Positions 9,777 to 17,301 of a stretch of DNA of 34,960 bases are shown here, piece by piece. A program made the position numbers and the translations under genes. Source of the DNA: JAGVSR01 sp964458265 (lineage in GTDB: Bacteria; Pseudomonadota; Alphaproteobacteria; Rhizobiales; Hyphomicrobiaceae); assembly GCA_964458265.1 (NCBI GenBank), contig CAYWIF010000033.1, positions 1 to 34,960 on the forward strand. The letters run 5' to 3'. The notes below the pieces were generated by a model. It searched no databases. It had not been told where the DNA came from and saw only the letters and a program-made list of their open reading frames with translations. Each line of letters begins with the position of its first letter. Position 1 is the stretch's first letter.

Positions 9777-10232
9777 ATGCAGAGAAAATCGACGCATGAT
9801 GACCGTGGGACACCTAACCGCGACGAAGGACTGCTGTCGTTTGAGCGTGCCATTTGCAACGTCATTGCTGATTTGCCGGTAGCAACCATCCATCGCCAAC
9901 GTTCACTGCTGAGGATCGTGCCGACAGGTGCAGGCATGCCTATTGGCGTCGAGGCTGTTTCTGCAAATGATTACCTCTTTTCGGTTGGTGGATGGTCTGA
10001 CTACTTTCCCCTAATTGAGCCAATGCTACGGCTTACGGTCCTCGCCCTTCATGGAAAACTGCGCGTCGTCGACACCTATCGCGGCAATAAAATTTGGCGA
10101 CATGAGGTAGAAATACTCAATTCAGAAGGAGAGTGGTGCAGCCTTGCACAATTGGCATGCGTGCGTTTCGCGTTCTTTGAAAAGATCACCGACAAAAAAA
10201 CGACCAGTTACCCTTTGTCGAGAAACATCTAG
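9777..10232 (+). CDS. Hypothetical protein, unrecognised
   Basis: I do not recognise this 151-residue product. It has no signal peptide or membrane span. The C-terminal half mixes aromatic and charged residues (GGWSDYFPLIEP, DTYRGNKIWRHEVEIL) and looks like a small soluble alpha/beta protein. Base composition is visibly lower in GC than the flanking genes and codons such as TTA and ATA appear, suggesting acquired DNA. It starts at an ATG with AAGG about a dozen bases upstream. An overlapping minus-strand frame (9591-9899) is less protein-like, so I prefer this strand, but neither is certain. The roughly 200 bases between it and the LuxR gene hold no other gene I can support. Confidence 0.5.
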   Translation: MQRKSTHDDRGTPNRDEGLLSFERAICNVIADLPVATIHRQRSLLRIVPTGAGMPIGVEAVSANDYLFSVGGWSDYFPLIEPMLRLTVLALHGKLRVVDTYRGNKIWRHEVEILNSEGEWCSLAQLACVRFAFFEKITDKKTTSYPLSRNI

Positions 10233-10265
10233 ATCATAGCAACTGGAATGGGCGGGGTAATCAAT

Positions 10266-10427
10266 ATGTACGATATTTGGAAGTTAAGCCCCGGAATATT
10301 GCTGTTGGCAGTGGCTCATATAGTCGTTCTTTCTGTCGCTTCGGACCTCAACGAATGCCGCAATTCAACCTTGCGCGTGCCCAAGACAACTAGCGAGTTA
10401 ATGCACCCTGATACTGTCCCGAAGTGA
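10266..10427 (+). CDS. Possible small single-span membrane protein (53 aa)
   Basis: A short open frame begins at an ATG preceded by GGCGGGG at good ribosome-binding distance. It encodes 53 residues with one hydrophobic segment, LSPGILLLAVAHIVVLSVA (residues 8-26), followed by a polar tail. An in-frame ATG at 10248 would add six residues. It lies 33 bases after the stop of the orphan gene, in the same direction and in the same lower-GC patch, so the two might form a transcript. Length alone makes it uncertain. Confidence 0.35.
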   Translation: MYDIWKLSPGILLLAVAHIVVLSVASDLNECRNSTLRVPKTTSELMHPDTVPK

Positions 10428-10728
10428 CAAGCTGCCCGGTGAAATCTTCCGCGAATTTGCAACCCTTGCGCCTTCTGCCCTGCTGGTCGGTTCTAACACT
10501 TCGTTGTCATGCGGAAGGTGAGTACCAAGCCCGTAGCCCGAAGGCGGGTTAGCGTGAGCCGTTACCCGTCGAAGCGCCCACGAACAAAGCCGCATCGCAA
10601 ACACCTACGCAAGCCTCGGCGGGTTACAGTGCTCGCTCTTTTTTGCGCTGCCGATTCACGCCGCGCACAAGTTCGTGCGCGACGATCGGAGCGCTCACGC
10701 TCCGGCTGCGCGCCTAACCCGCCCTACA
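10428..10728. repeat. Intergenic inverted-repeat element (GGCGGGTTAG family)
   Basis: The motif GGCGGGTTAG (10543-10552) recurs in part as GGCGGGTTA (10618-10626) and in inverted form as CTAACCCGCC (10714-10723). A local hairpin GGAGCG/CGCTCC lies between them (about 10688-10703). Such gcgggtta...taacccgcc units are common non-coding palindromic elements in alphaproteobacterial genomes. No coding frame in this stretch looks real. Confidence 0.5.
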
Positions 10729-11100
10729 CATCGAACCTGCGGCGATACTTATCCCCACCCCCACATCCCTCCCCTACACTCCCGGCATCCCACCGCATTC
10801 GGCAGGGAACAGGCTCGAGCTGGGATCCTGTTTGCGGAAGGGGAGCGGAACGGAGCGCCAGCTGGGTCAGTCAGCCTGGGGGACCGCTGCCGGCGGGGGA
10901 GTAAGAACCCCGTTCAACCTGTGTTGAGATGCGCGCAGGGTGGTGGCACCGACGCTTCGAAAAGGGGGCCCACCCCCGTCGTCCGTGGCGAGGCCGGTGC
11001 GTCGCATCAGTCTCTACAAACGAAATCGCAAGCGCGCCGGTCTTGCCCCCTGCTTTTCCTCACCCGACTCCGCGCCCGAAGCGGGAAATTTCGCGTGCCA
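10729..11100. other. Gene-free, structure-rich stretch of unknown nature
   Basis: No convincing gene lies here on either strand. The DNA contains several hairpins, for instance AACAGG/CCTGTT (about 10807-10837) and CGGGG/CCCCG around AGTAAGAA (about 10894-10913), and a long C/G-rich composition. I compared it by eye with tmRNA, RNase P RNA, SRP RNA and common riboswitch cores and found no match. It could be a remnant element, a lineage-specific repeat or an unrecognised RNA. Confidence 0.4.
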
Positions 11101-11102
11101 CT

Positions 11103-11250
11103 CTCAATCCCCCTCCCCTTGACGGGGAGGGGTGAGGGGTGGGGTGAAACAACATGCGGTCGGGTGGATCTACACGCTGCGGATCAAGCAAAGTCATGGA
11201 TTCAGGCACCCCCACCCCTGCCCCTCCCCGCAAGGGGGAGGGGTAAGTGA
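11103..11250. repeat. Pair of inverted C/G palindromic intergenic repeats
   Basis: Two units of one family face each other. The first has a nine-base perfect stem CCCCTCCCC/GGGGAGGGG (11110-11118 and 11124-11132) and a GGGGTGAGGGG-like tail. The second has the same stem (11221-11229 and 11235-11243) with the tail on its left, inverted. Apparent coding frames through this area only translate the repeats. Related units lie at 33400-33606. Confidence 0.8.
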
Positions 11251-11269
11251 GGCCCCCCCGCACGCACCC

Positions 11270-12178
11270 TCAAACTTCGATCGTGCCCTCGCTCACGCGC
11301 ACCGAGTGGCCGCCGATGCGCACGCTGTCGAGTTTCTGACCTTCGATTGTCAGCACCAGCGAAACAAAGCTCGGCCGCTGCATCTCGAATCCCTGCTCGA
11401 TCGTGCGCCGGTGCGTGCCATCGGGCAGCCGGTCGAAGCGCGCAATCACGCCGGCAAAACACACCGCCGCCGAACCCGTCGCCGGATCTTCCGGTACCCC
11501 GGCATCGGGCGCGAACATGCGGACATGAAACGACGACAGCGTATGTTCGCACTGGCGCGTATAGAGATACGCGCCAACAAGTCCCTGCTGCGAAAACGCC
11601 GCCGCCCAGTGGCTGCCGTTGATCCGCGCCCGCGCAATCGCCTCGCGCGACGCAATCGGTACGAACGCAAAGGCATTGCCTGCAGCAAAGCAAACCGGAC
11701 GATGGTTCTCGAAACCGATCTCACTGGGAATGAGCCCGAGGCCGGCCGCAAGCACGTCCACCGGTGGCAACGCTCCGGCCTCGACCGGAACCTTAGGCGC
11801 GTCGAATTCCGCGAACGGCGCGTGATCTTTCTTCAACCGCACGCCGACGCGCAATGTCCCGATGCTCTCCTCCAGAACGATAAGCGCATCGGCCTCACGC
11901 CCCTGCCCGAATTTGTTCTCCGCCAGCAGGGCCGCCGTGCCGACTGTGGGATGCCCTGCGAACGGCAGTTCTTTGACCGGTGTGAAGATGCGAATTCGCG
12001 CGGAGTGAGCGGGATTTTCCGCCGGCAGCACGAACACCGTCTCCGACAGGTTGAACTCCCGCGCGATGGCCTGCATCTGCGCGTCCGTCAGTCCGCCCGC
12101 GCCATGCACGACGGCCAGCGGATTGCCGCCGAAACGACGGTCGGTAAAAACATCTAACGTGCTGAAGGAAAGCCGCAT
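11270..12178 (-). CDS. PhzF-family isomerase
   Basis: PhzF-fold proteins are dimeric epimerases/isomerases with a diaminopimelate-epimerase-like double barrel; most family members have no known substrate. The 302-residue product shows the usual beginning LDVFTDRRFGGNPLAVV, the catalytic-glutamate segment FNLSETVFVLPAE, the FAGHPTVG motif and the C-terminal DPATGSAA phosphate-binding loop. I start at the ATG at 12178 because GGGGA lies just upstream and the family begins here; an ATG 33 bases earlier is less likely. No phenazine genes are nearby, so a phenazine role is not implied. It lies 87 bases downstream of the NUDIX gene in the same direction. Confidence 0.9.
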   Translation of the reverse strand: MRLSFSTLDVFTDRRFGGNPLAVVHGAGGLTDAQMQAIAREFNLSETVFVLPAENPAHSARIRIFTPVKELPFAGHPTVGTAALLAENKFGQGREADALIVLEESIGTLRVGVRLKKDHAPFAEFDAPKVPVEAGALPPVDVLAAGLGLIPSEIGFENHRPVCFAAGNAFAFVPIASREAIARARINGSHWAAAFSQQGLVGAYLYTRQCEHTLSSFHVRMFAPDAGVPEDPATGSAAVCFAGVIARFDRLPDGTHRRTIEQGFEMQRPSFVSLVLTIEGQKLDSVRIGGHSVRVSEGTIEV

Positions 12179-12265
12179 CGGTCCCCACCAAATCCATCCG
12201 AATGCCGGCACTTACCGCATTCCACGTGCCGCTCCAAGTTCTGCCGTGCAACCGCCGTCACGAAC

Positions 12266-12988
12266 TCAGCGCGGTGCCGGCCTGGCGCCCAGCAGATAGC
12301 GCAGCAAGGCATCCGCATAAATGGGCATCGGCAGCCCGTCGAGATCGTCCACGTCCCTGACCGCCACGATCTCCTCCAGTTCCGAGGCCGCATCGCCAGC
12401 GAGTGTTCGCCGCATCGCCGCCAGCACGTGCTTCGCCTCACCGTCAGCCACGAACTCGACGGCAACCGACACCTGCTGTCCCACCGTCGTCACGAGAAAT
12501 CCTTCGCTGACCGCCAGCGTCCGGGCCGCAAGCCCGGTCTCCTCCTCCACCTCACGCAGAACGCTGGCACGAATGTCGACCTCGCCCGCCCCATCCACAT
12601 CGCGCGCGTCGATGAACCCGCCCGGCAGATAAACGAGCCCGGCGTTCAAGTTCCCCGCACGCTGCCGGCCGAGTAGAATGGCCCCATCGTGCGACCGGAT
12701 GATCGCCGAGCCGAACACATCGCACACCGACGTATCTCGTTGCCCGGTTTCCCTCCAGTAGAGGAACGCCTTGAAGTCCACCGGGATCAACTGCCCCGTA
12801 AGAGCGCCATTCCTGATCGCATGCGACGCCAGCATGTAGATGCGTCCATTGAAGTAGGCCGGATTTTCCGCCGCGCGCCGCGCCCAGTGCGCGTCGATCT
12901 CGGCAGCGTGCTGGTCCGCGAACGGCCACGGCGCATCGCGTGCGACGAGATCGCAAGTCTGGACGAACGTGACCCGTGACGCTGGCAT
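12266..12988 (-). CDS. NUDIX hydrolase
   Basis: NUDIX enzymes cleave nucleoside diphosphates linked to another group. In this 240-residue protein the Nudix helix reads REVEEETGL, preceded by LPGGFID. The glycine-to-glutamate part of the box carries an insertion (ARDVDGAG), so the spacing is longer than the consensus GX5EX7REUXEEXGU. This looks like a known sub-branch with a longer loop, not damage, because the catalytic glutamates are intact. The first 100 residues form an N-terminal domain of unclear role. It starts at an ATG divergent from the secreted protein gene at 13136; the gap of about 150 bases probably holds both promoters. Substrate unknown. Confidence 0.87.
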   Translation of the reverse strand: MPASRVTFVQTCDLVARDAPWPFADQHAAEIDAHWARRAAENPAYFNGRIYMLASHAIRNGALTGQLIPVDFKAFLYWRETGQRDTSVCDVFGSAIIRSHDGAILLGRQRAGNLNAGLVYLPGGFIDARDVDGAGEVDIRASVLREVEEETGLAARTLAVSEGFLVTTVGQQVSVAVEFVADGEAKHVLAAMRRTLAGDAASELEEIVAVRDVDDLDGLPMPIYADALLRYLLGARPAPR

Positions 12989-13135
12989 CGATAACCCCGC
13001 AACCGAGGCGGACCCTAATCGGACCCCAAGGTCCGCCGCAATGCCGTCGTGGCGCCGCCTACGTTTTCCTGCTTCATTCGGCGCTCAACCGGCAAAACGG
13101 CAGGCACCGGCGCGAGCGTGAACACAGGGCGGGAC

Positions 13136-14332
13136 ATGGGCGCGAATTGGCAGTCCGCCAGGGGGATCGGGATCGCGGTGCTCATTGGGTTGGCGGCTGC
13201 CGTTCTCCCGGCCGGGTTGCGGGCGCAGACCCTGCCATCGTCCTCGCCGCTCGGCCCCTTGCCGCCGGGATGGACGGTCTCGCTCACCGATGTCGTCGCC
13301 ATCTTCTCCGGCCCGACCGGCGAGGGCAGCGTCACCATCGTCGCGCCACCCGTGATGACGGCCGAGGGCGACATCAAAAACGCGATCATCGAGACCGCCC
13401 CATCCTTGATCGAAGACCTGTTCGGTGAACCGCGCCCGGGAGGTGACCCCACCCCGCTCCCCGCTTCCGACTATGTGGCGCCGGGCTTGCTGGTGCCCCT
13501 CACCGTCGAATTGGAAGACGGCAGCGAGGCGCGCATCGAAGCCACGGGATATCCCCTCCGGGGCGGACGGTTGCAGCTCTTCCTCATTGCCGCGCCCGCA
13601 TCGATGAGCAGCACCAATCCGGAATTGCGAACGGCGCGCACGCTCGTCGATCAGTGGCGCGCGGCTGGCGTCGTCGTGAACGAAAATCTCACCTCGGACT
13701 TGGCAGCCCCCACTGAACCCGCCGCAAGCGAAGACGGCACCGCGCCGCCGCCGGTCACGCCCACCGCCGACCCCGACGACATGGTGGAAAACGTGATTTT
13801 CTTCCTCCGCTTCGCATTCGACGGAACCAATCCGAACGCCGCCGGCGAGCCGTCCGCCATCACCGCCGTGCTCTTGAAGGACGGCCGCGTGTTCGAAAGC
13901 GAGGCGCGTTCGCCGGCCGACTTCGACCCCGCAACCCGCCCTCCCGGCAGCCCGGGCACCGGCCGGTGGCAACGGGATGGCGAAGCCTATGCGCTGGCCT
14001 TCGCCGACGGCACGCAAGGCACCGCTGTCGCAGGCGCCGCCAAAACACTCGCCGCACCAGCAGCCATGGCCTTCGCCGGCCGGTACATGGCCATCGGCGG
14101 GCCAGCGTCCACCCGTCTCACCGCCACCATCGAATTCTATCCCGACGGCAGCATCCTGTTGAAAGACGAGAACGCGACATCGAGCGGCGCGTACGCGATC
14201 TCCGGCCGGACGATCCGTCTCAGCGTGCCGGGAGAAACAGATGCCGCTTACGTCTTCGGCTATCGCGGCGATGCCGCCGCCCCATCGCTCGTCATCGTCG
14301 GCAACCGCATTTACGAACGGGCGGACGGATGA
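13136..14332 (+). CDS. Secreted protein of unknown function
   Basis: I do not recognise this 398-residue product. An N-terminal signal peptide (hydrophobic IAVLIGLAAAVLPAGL, cleavage near LRAQ, about residue 31) sends it to the periplasm. A middle region rich in Pro, Thr, Ala and Asp (about 200-235) looks like a linker. The C-terminal part (about 310-395) has repeating beta-strand-like segments, such as FAGRYMAIGG and GAYAISGRTIRLSV, resembling a small beta-barrel or lipocalin-like domain. The ATG at 13136 follows AGGGCGGG closely, a good ribosome-binding site; earlier in-frame starts add non-signal sequence. Its stop codon touches the ilvC terminator. Confidence 0.75.
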   Translation: MGANWQSARGIGIAVLIGLAAAVLPAGLRAQTLPSSSPLGPLPPGWTVSLTDVVAIFSGPTGEGSVTIVAPPVMTAEGDIKNAIIETAPSLIEDLFGEPRPGGDPTPLPASDYVAPGLLVPLTVELEDGSEARIEATGYPLRGGRLQLFLIAAPASMSSTNPELRTARTLVDQWRAAGVVVNENLTSDLAAPTEPAASEDGTAPPPVTPTADPDDMVENVIFFLRFAFDGTNPNAAGEPSAITAVLLKDGRVFESEARSPADFDPATRPPGSPGTGRWQRDGEAYALAFADGTQGTAVAGAAKTLAAPAAMAFAGRYMAIGGPASTRLTATIEFYPDGSILLKDENATSSGAYAISGRTIRLSVPGETDAAYVFGYRGDAAAPSLVIVGNRIYERADG

Positions 14333-14364
14333 AAAAAGCCCGCGGACCATTGGTCCGCGGGCTT
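14332..14364 (-). terminator. Rho-independent terminator of ilvC
   Basis: A perfect 13-base-pair inverted repeat (14336-14348 with 14352-14364, core GCCCGCGGACC/GGTCCGCGGGC) with a three-base loop lies 25 bases after the ilvC stop. On the minus strand it is followed by six Ts. The T-run overlaps the last base of the stop codon of the convergent gene. In the plus direction the stem is the same but the following TTGATGCTTG is weak, so it mainly serves ilvC. Confidence 0.9.
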
Positions 14365-14389
14365 GATGCTTGCAAATTATTGGGACCGG

Positions 14390-15409
14390 CTAGTTGCGGC
14401 CCTTGTCGACCAGCTTGTTCTTGCCGATCCACGGCATCATGCCGCGCAGCTTCGCGCCGACCTCTTCGATCTGGTGCGCGTCGTTGTTGCGCCGTGTTGC
14501 CTTGAAGCTCGGCTGCCCCGCCTTGCATTCGAGCATCCAGTCGCGCGTGAACCGGCCCTGCTGAATGTCTTCCAGAACGCGCTTCATCTCCGCCTTCGTT
14601 TCCGGCGTGATGATCCGCGGGCCGGTTACGTACTCGCCGTACTCGGCCGTGTTCGAGATCGAATAGTTCATGTTGGCGATGCCGCCTTCGTAGATGAGAT
14701 CGACGATCAGCTTCACTTCATGCAGGCACTCGAAATAGGCCATCTCCGGCGCGTAGCCCGCTTCCACGAGCGTCTCGAAGCCGGCGCGGATCAATTCCAC
14801 GAGGCCGCCGCACAGCACCGCCTGTTCGCCAAATAGATCGGTCTCGCACTCTTCCTTGAATGTCGTCTCGATGACGCCCGAACGGCCCCCGCCCACGCCC
14901 GAGGCATAGGACAGAAACAGGTCATGCGCATTGCCCGACTTGTTCTGGTGAATGGCGATGAGGCACGGCACGCCGCCGCCCTTCAGATACTCGCCGCGCA
15001 CGGTATGACCGGGCCCCTTCGGCGCCACCATGCCGACGTCCAGATCTTCGCGCGGCTCGATCAGATTGAAGTGCACATTGAGACCGTGCGCGAACATGAG
15101 CGCTGCACCCTTCTTCATATTCGCGTGCAGATGATCGCGATAGATATCGGCCTGCAGCTCGTCCGGCGTCAGCATCATGATCACGTCGGCCCACTTGGCG
15201 GCCTCCGCGACTTCCATCACCTTCAGGCCTTCCTTCTCCGCCTTCGCGGCCGTAGCCGATCCCTTGCGCAGGGCGATCGCCACGTCCTTGACGCCGCTGT
15301 CGCGAAGGTTGAGCGCATGTGCGTGACCCTGGCTGCCATAGCCGACGATGGCGACCTTCTTGGTCTTGATGAGGTTGAGGTCGGCATCACGATCGTAATA
15401 GACGCGCAT
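14390..15409 (-). CDS. ilvC: Ketol-acid reductoisomerase (class I)
   Basis: IlvC isomerises and reduces acetolactate or acetohydroxybutyrate with NADPH, the second common step of valine and isoleucine synthesis. The 339-residue length identifies the short class I form. The Rossmann motif VGYGSQGHAHALNLRDSG is near residue 25. The metal-binding C-terminal knotted domain includes SDLFGEQ-like TDLFGEQAVLCGG and SNTAEYGEYVTGPRI. The ATG at 15409 has GAAGAGAGAG just upstream. It is a single-gene unit: the next gene upstream is divergent and a strong terminator follows. The 220-base region before it carries an AGTTAACGGAACT inverted motif (about 15558-15570) that might be an operator, but this is weak. 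Confidence 0.96.
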   Translation of the reverse strand: MRVYYDRDADLNLIKTKKVAIVGYGSQGHAHALNLRDSGVKDVAIALRKGSATAAKAEKEGLKVMEVAEAAKWADVIMMLTPDELQADIYRDHLHANMKKGAALMFAHGLNVHFNLIEPREDLDVGMVAPKGPGHTVRGEYLKGGGVPCLIAIHQNKSGNAHDLFLSYASGVGGGRSGVIETTFKEECETDLFGEQAVLCGGLVELIRAGFETLVEAGYAPEMAYFECLHEVKLIVDLIYEGGIANMNYSISNTAEYGEYVTGPRIITPETKAEMKRVLEDIQQGRFTRDWMLECKAGQPSFKATRRNNDAHQIEEVGAKLRGMMPWIGKNKLVDKGRN

Positions 15410-15629
15410 TGGCTCTCTCTTCGGTCTCTTCTTCGGTTGGAACGTGGTCGGCCGGCACTTTGCGAAACCCGGCAGGTAACATCCCGCCTTGGCGATGCGG
15501 CCGTTCTGAATGCGAAAACGGGGCGCGGAATTAGGTCCGGGCCATCCCTTATCGCGCAGTTAACGGAACTGCAACCTTAGTCGCGTTAAGAGTTCGTATC
15601 TGTTTAGCGTCGCCTGTCGGGTTAGAACC

Positions 15630-16133
15630 ATGAAGCGCCCCCTGAACGTCCGCGGCCTTGCCGTGCTCGCATTCCCCCTCGCCCTTGCCGGCTGCGGCAA
15701 TTCCTCCGAAGAAGCCGCGCCCAAGGTCCTTATCCCGCAGTTCGTCGTGACATCGGCCGTCGATTGCGCCGACAACACCACGCTGGACTACGATGTCTGC
15801 GCCAGCCTCCTGCAGAAGGCCATCGCGCAGCACGACAAGACCGCCACGGCCTACACCAAGCTCGCCGACTGCGAGAAGGCCGAAGGCACGAACCATTGCA
15901 ACCGCATGGGCGAAAAGAAGTACACCCCGCGCATCGCCGCCTTCCAGATCACGATGCACGAGCAGCCCGTGGCCGAACCACTCTATCCCTCCAAGAAGGG
16001 AACGGCATCGTTCCGCACCGCTGCGAATGTAGAAGTTCTGCCCGACGCCGAGTCCTACACCTTTACCAAAAGTGCGGCCGACGCCTCGCACCTGTTCACG
16101 GGCGGCAAGAAAAAGAGCAGCGGGATGTTCTAG
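15630..16133 (+). CDS. DUF1190-like lipoprotein
   Basis: The 167-residue protein begins with a lipoprotein signal ending in the lipobox LAGC (Cys at about 22), so it is probably lipid-anchored. The mature part has four more cysteines in the pattern VDC...DVC...DCEKAEGTNHC, spaced like the YgiB/DUF1190 family, together with the QKAIAQHDKTATAYTKLADC segment. This is a resemblance read by eye. The function of that family is unclear. The gene is on the opposite strand within the ilv block, divergent from ilvC and convergent with ilvN (19 bases between stops). A GGCGGC/GCCGCC inverted repeat sits at that junction. Confidence 0.7.
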   Translation: MKRPLNVRGLAVLAFPLALAGCGNSSEEAAPKVLIPQFVVTSAVDCADNTTLDYDVCASLLQKAIAQHDKTATAYTKLADCEKAEGTNHCNRMGEKKYTPRIAAFQITMHEQPVAEPLYPSKKGTASFRTAANVEVLPDAESYTFTKSAADASHLFTGGKKKSSGMF

Positions 16134-16152
16134 GCTCGCCGAACGGCGGCGC

Positions 16153-16701
16153 TCACATTGCCGCCGCGCCGCGCCCGATGGCGGCCACGCCCGTGCGGCT
16201 CACTTCGACAAGGCCTAGCTCGCGCATCAATCCGATGAAGGTCTCGATCTTCGAGGCCTTGCCGGTAATCTCGAAGACGAAGTGCTCCGTCGAGGTATCG
16301 ACGACCTGAGCCCGGAAAATCTCCGCCATCCGCATCGCCTCGATGCGCTTTTCTCCCTTGCCGGCCACCTTGATGAGCGCCAGCTCGCGTTCCAGTGAGA
16401 TCCCTTCGCCGGTCAGATCGCGCACCCGATGCACCGGCACGAGCCGTTCCAACTGATGCTTGATCTGCTCGATCACGGCCGGCGTGCCGCGCGTCACGAT
16501 GGTAATCCGGGACACATGCTTGTCGTGCTCGGTCTCCGTGACGGTCAAGCTGTCGATGTTGTATCCCCGCGCGGTGAACAGGCCGATCACCCGCGCCAAC
16601 ACACCCGGTTCGTTATCGACGAGCACGGAGAGCGTTCGCGACACGACCTCCTGCACGATGCCGGGACCGACATAATGGCTTTGCGGATTGGGGTTTGCCA
16701 T
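16153..16701 (-). CDS. ilvN: Acetohydroxyacid synthase regulatory subunit
   Basis: This is the small subunit that activates IlvB and confers valine feedback inhibition. The 182-residue length matches the single-ACT-domain type. The ACT domain (about residues 22-95) carries SVLVDNEPGVLARVIGLFTA and RGYNIDSLTV, and the C-terminal small-subunit domain carries the EITGKASKIETFIGLM segment. It is six bases downstream of the secreted-protein gene, which separates it from ilvB, so all three are probably co-transcribed. It is also called ilvH in many annotations. Confidence 0.95.
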   Translation of the reverse strand: MANPNPQSHYVGPGIVQEVVSRTLSVLVDNEPGVLARVIGLFTARGYNIDSLTVTETEHDKHVSRITIVTRGTPAVIEQIKHQLERLVPVHRVRDLTGEGISLERELALIKVAGKGEKRIEAMRMAEIFRAQVVDTSTEHFVFEITGKASKIETFIGLMRELGLVEVSRTGVAAIGRGAAAM

Positions 16702-16707
16702 GGCTCT

Positions 16708-17301
16708 TCAATTTTTCTCTTTTGCTTTGTCCGTCTCGTCGAGTTTGCCGCCCAGCGCGTCGATCTCCGCCGCCGAGTTCGGAAACACAGTCTTCAGAAA
16801 CACCGGCAGCCCGTGCATGTCGATTTCCGACTTGATGGTCTGCGCATCCACGGTGCCGATCTTGTATTGATTGAATGCTGCGACCAGCCGCCGGCCCATC
16901 GCCTGTCCGATCACTTCGGCGGTCGGCGCACCGCTCCGGCGCAACTGCTCAGCCGGCATCCGGCTGTAGACCCGTGCTAGCAGTTTGCTTTCAAGGTAGT
17001 CCTGCGCGATGCACCCCTCGAATGCCGCCGAGTAAGCGCTGCCAAGACCGTGCGTCCGGTAGCAGGCATCGACATGCTTCATGGCAGCCTCAGCCCCACG
17101 TGTCCGTTGGATCAGCCCGATCCGCTGCGCCGCCTCGCGAATATTGGCGGCCCGGTCCCAGGTAATTGCCAGGGCAGACGGCACCGCGCCAACTGCGGGC
17201 GGGGAAACCTGCGGCGGCGCAGCCGTCTCCGCGCCCACCGCGTCGCTGAGCGACACGGCAAGGAGGGCGCAAAGTCCCGCTGCGGCCCGCGCTGCCCTCA
17301 C
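16708..17301 (-). CDS. Secreted protein of unknown function between ilvB and ilvN
   Basis: I do not recognise this family. The 197-residue product starts at a GTG that overlaps the ilvB stop by four bases (GTGA). It then shows a clear signal peptide (VRAARAAAGLCALLAVSLSD, cleavage near VGAET). The earlier open frame inside ilvB lacks a start that would give a better signal. The mature part has two cysteines (VDACYRTHG, FEGCIAQD) that could form a disulfide, a helical region rich in basic residues and a lysine-rich end. Overlap with ilvB and the six-base spacing to ilvN put it firmly inside the acetohydroxyacid synthase operon, although its product should leave the cytoplasm where that enzyme works. 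Confidence 0.82.
   Translation of the reverse strand: MRAARAAAGLCALLAVSLSDAVGAETAAPPQVSPPAVGAVPSALAITWDRAANIREAAQRIGLIQRTRGAEAAMKHVDACYRTHGLGSAYSAAFEGCIAQDYLESKLLARVYSRMPAEQLRRSGAPTAEVIGQAMGRRLVAAFNQYKIGTVDAQTIKSEIDMHGLPVFLKTVFPNSAAEIDALGGKLDETDKAKEKN

Noticed and set aside
10729..11100. tmRNA, 6S, RNase P or SRP RNA
   Set aside because: No tag-peptide frame, no conserved core of RNase P or SRP RNA, and no evident long central-bubble hairpin; only short local stems.
10675..11250. Plus-strand frame in the structured intergenic stretch
   Set aside because: It has no family resemblance, includes the palindromic repeats and ends in them; I treat the DNA as non-coding.
11132..12157. Plus-strand frame opposite the PhzF gene
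   Set aside because: Runs through the palindromic repeats and then antisense to PhzF; no support.
12560..12640. Broken NUDIX motif
   Set aside because: The longer spacing is a loop insertion of about eight residues; the REVEEETG core is intact, so the gene looks functional.
13085..14350. Long minus-strand frame opposite the secreted protein at 13136
   Set aside because: The plus-strand frame has a signal peptide and a good ribosome-binding site; the minus frame is Gly/Arg-rich without either and would overlap the ilvC terminator.
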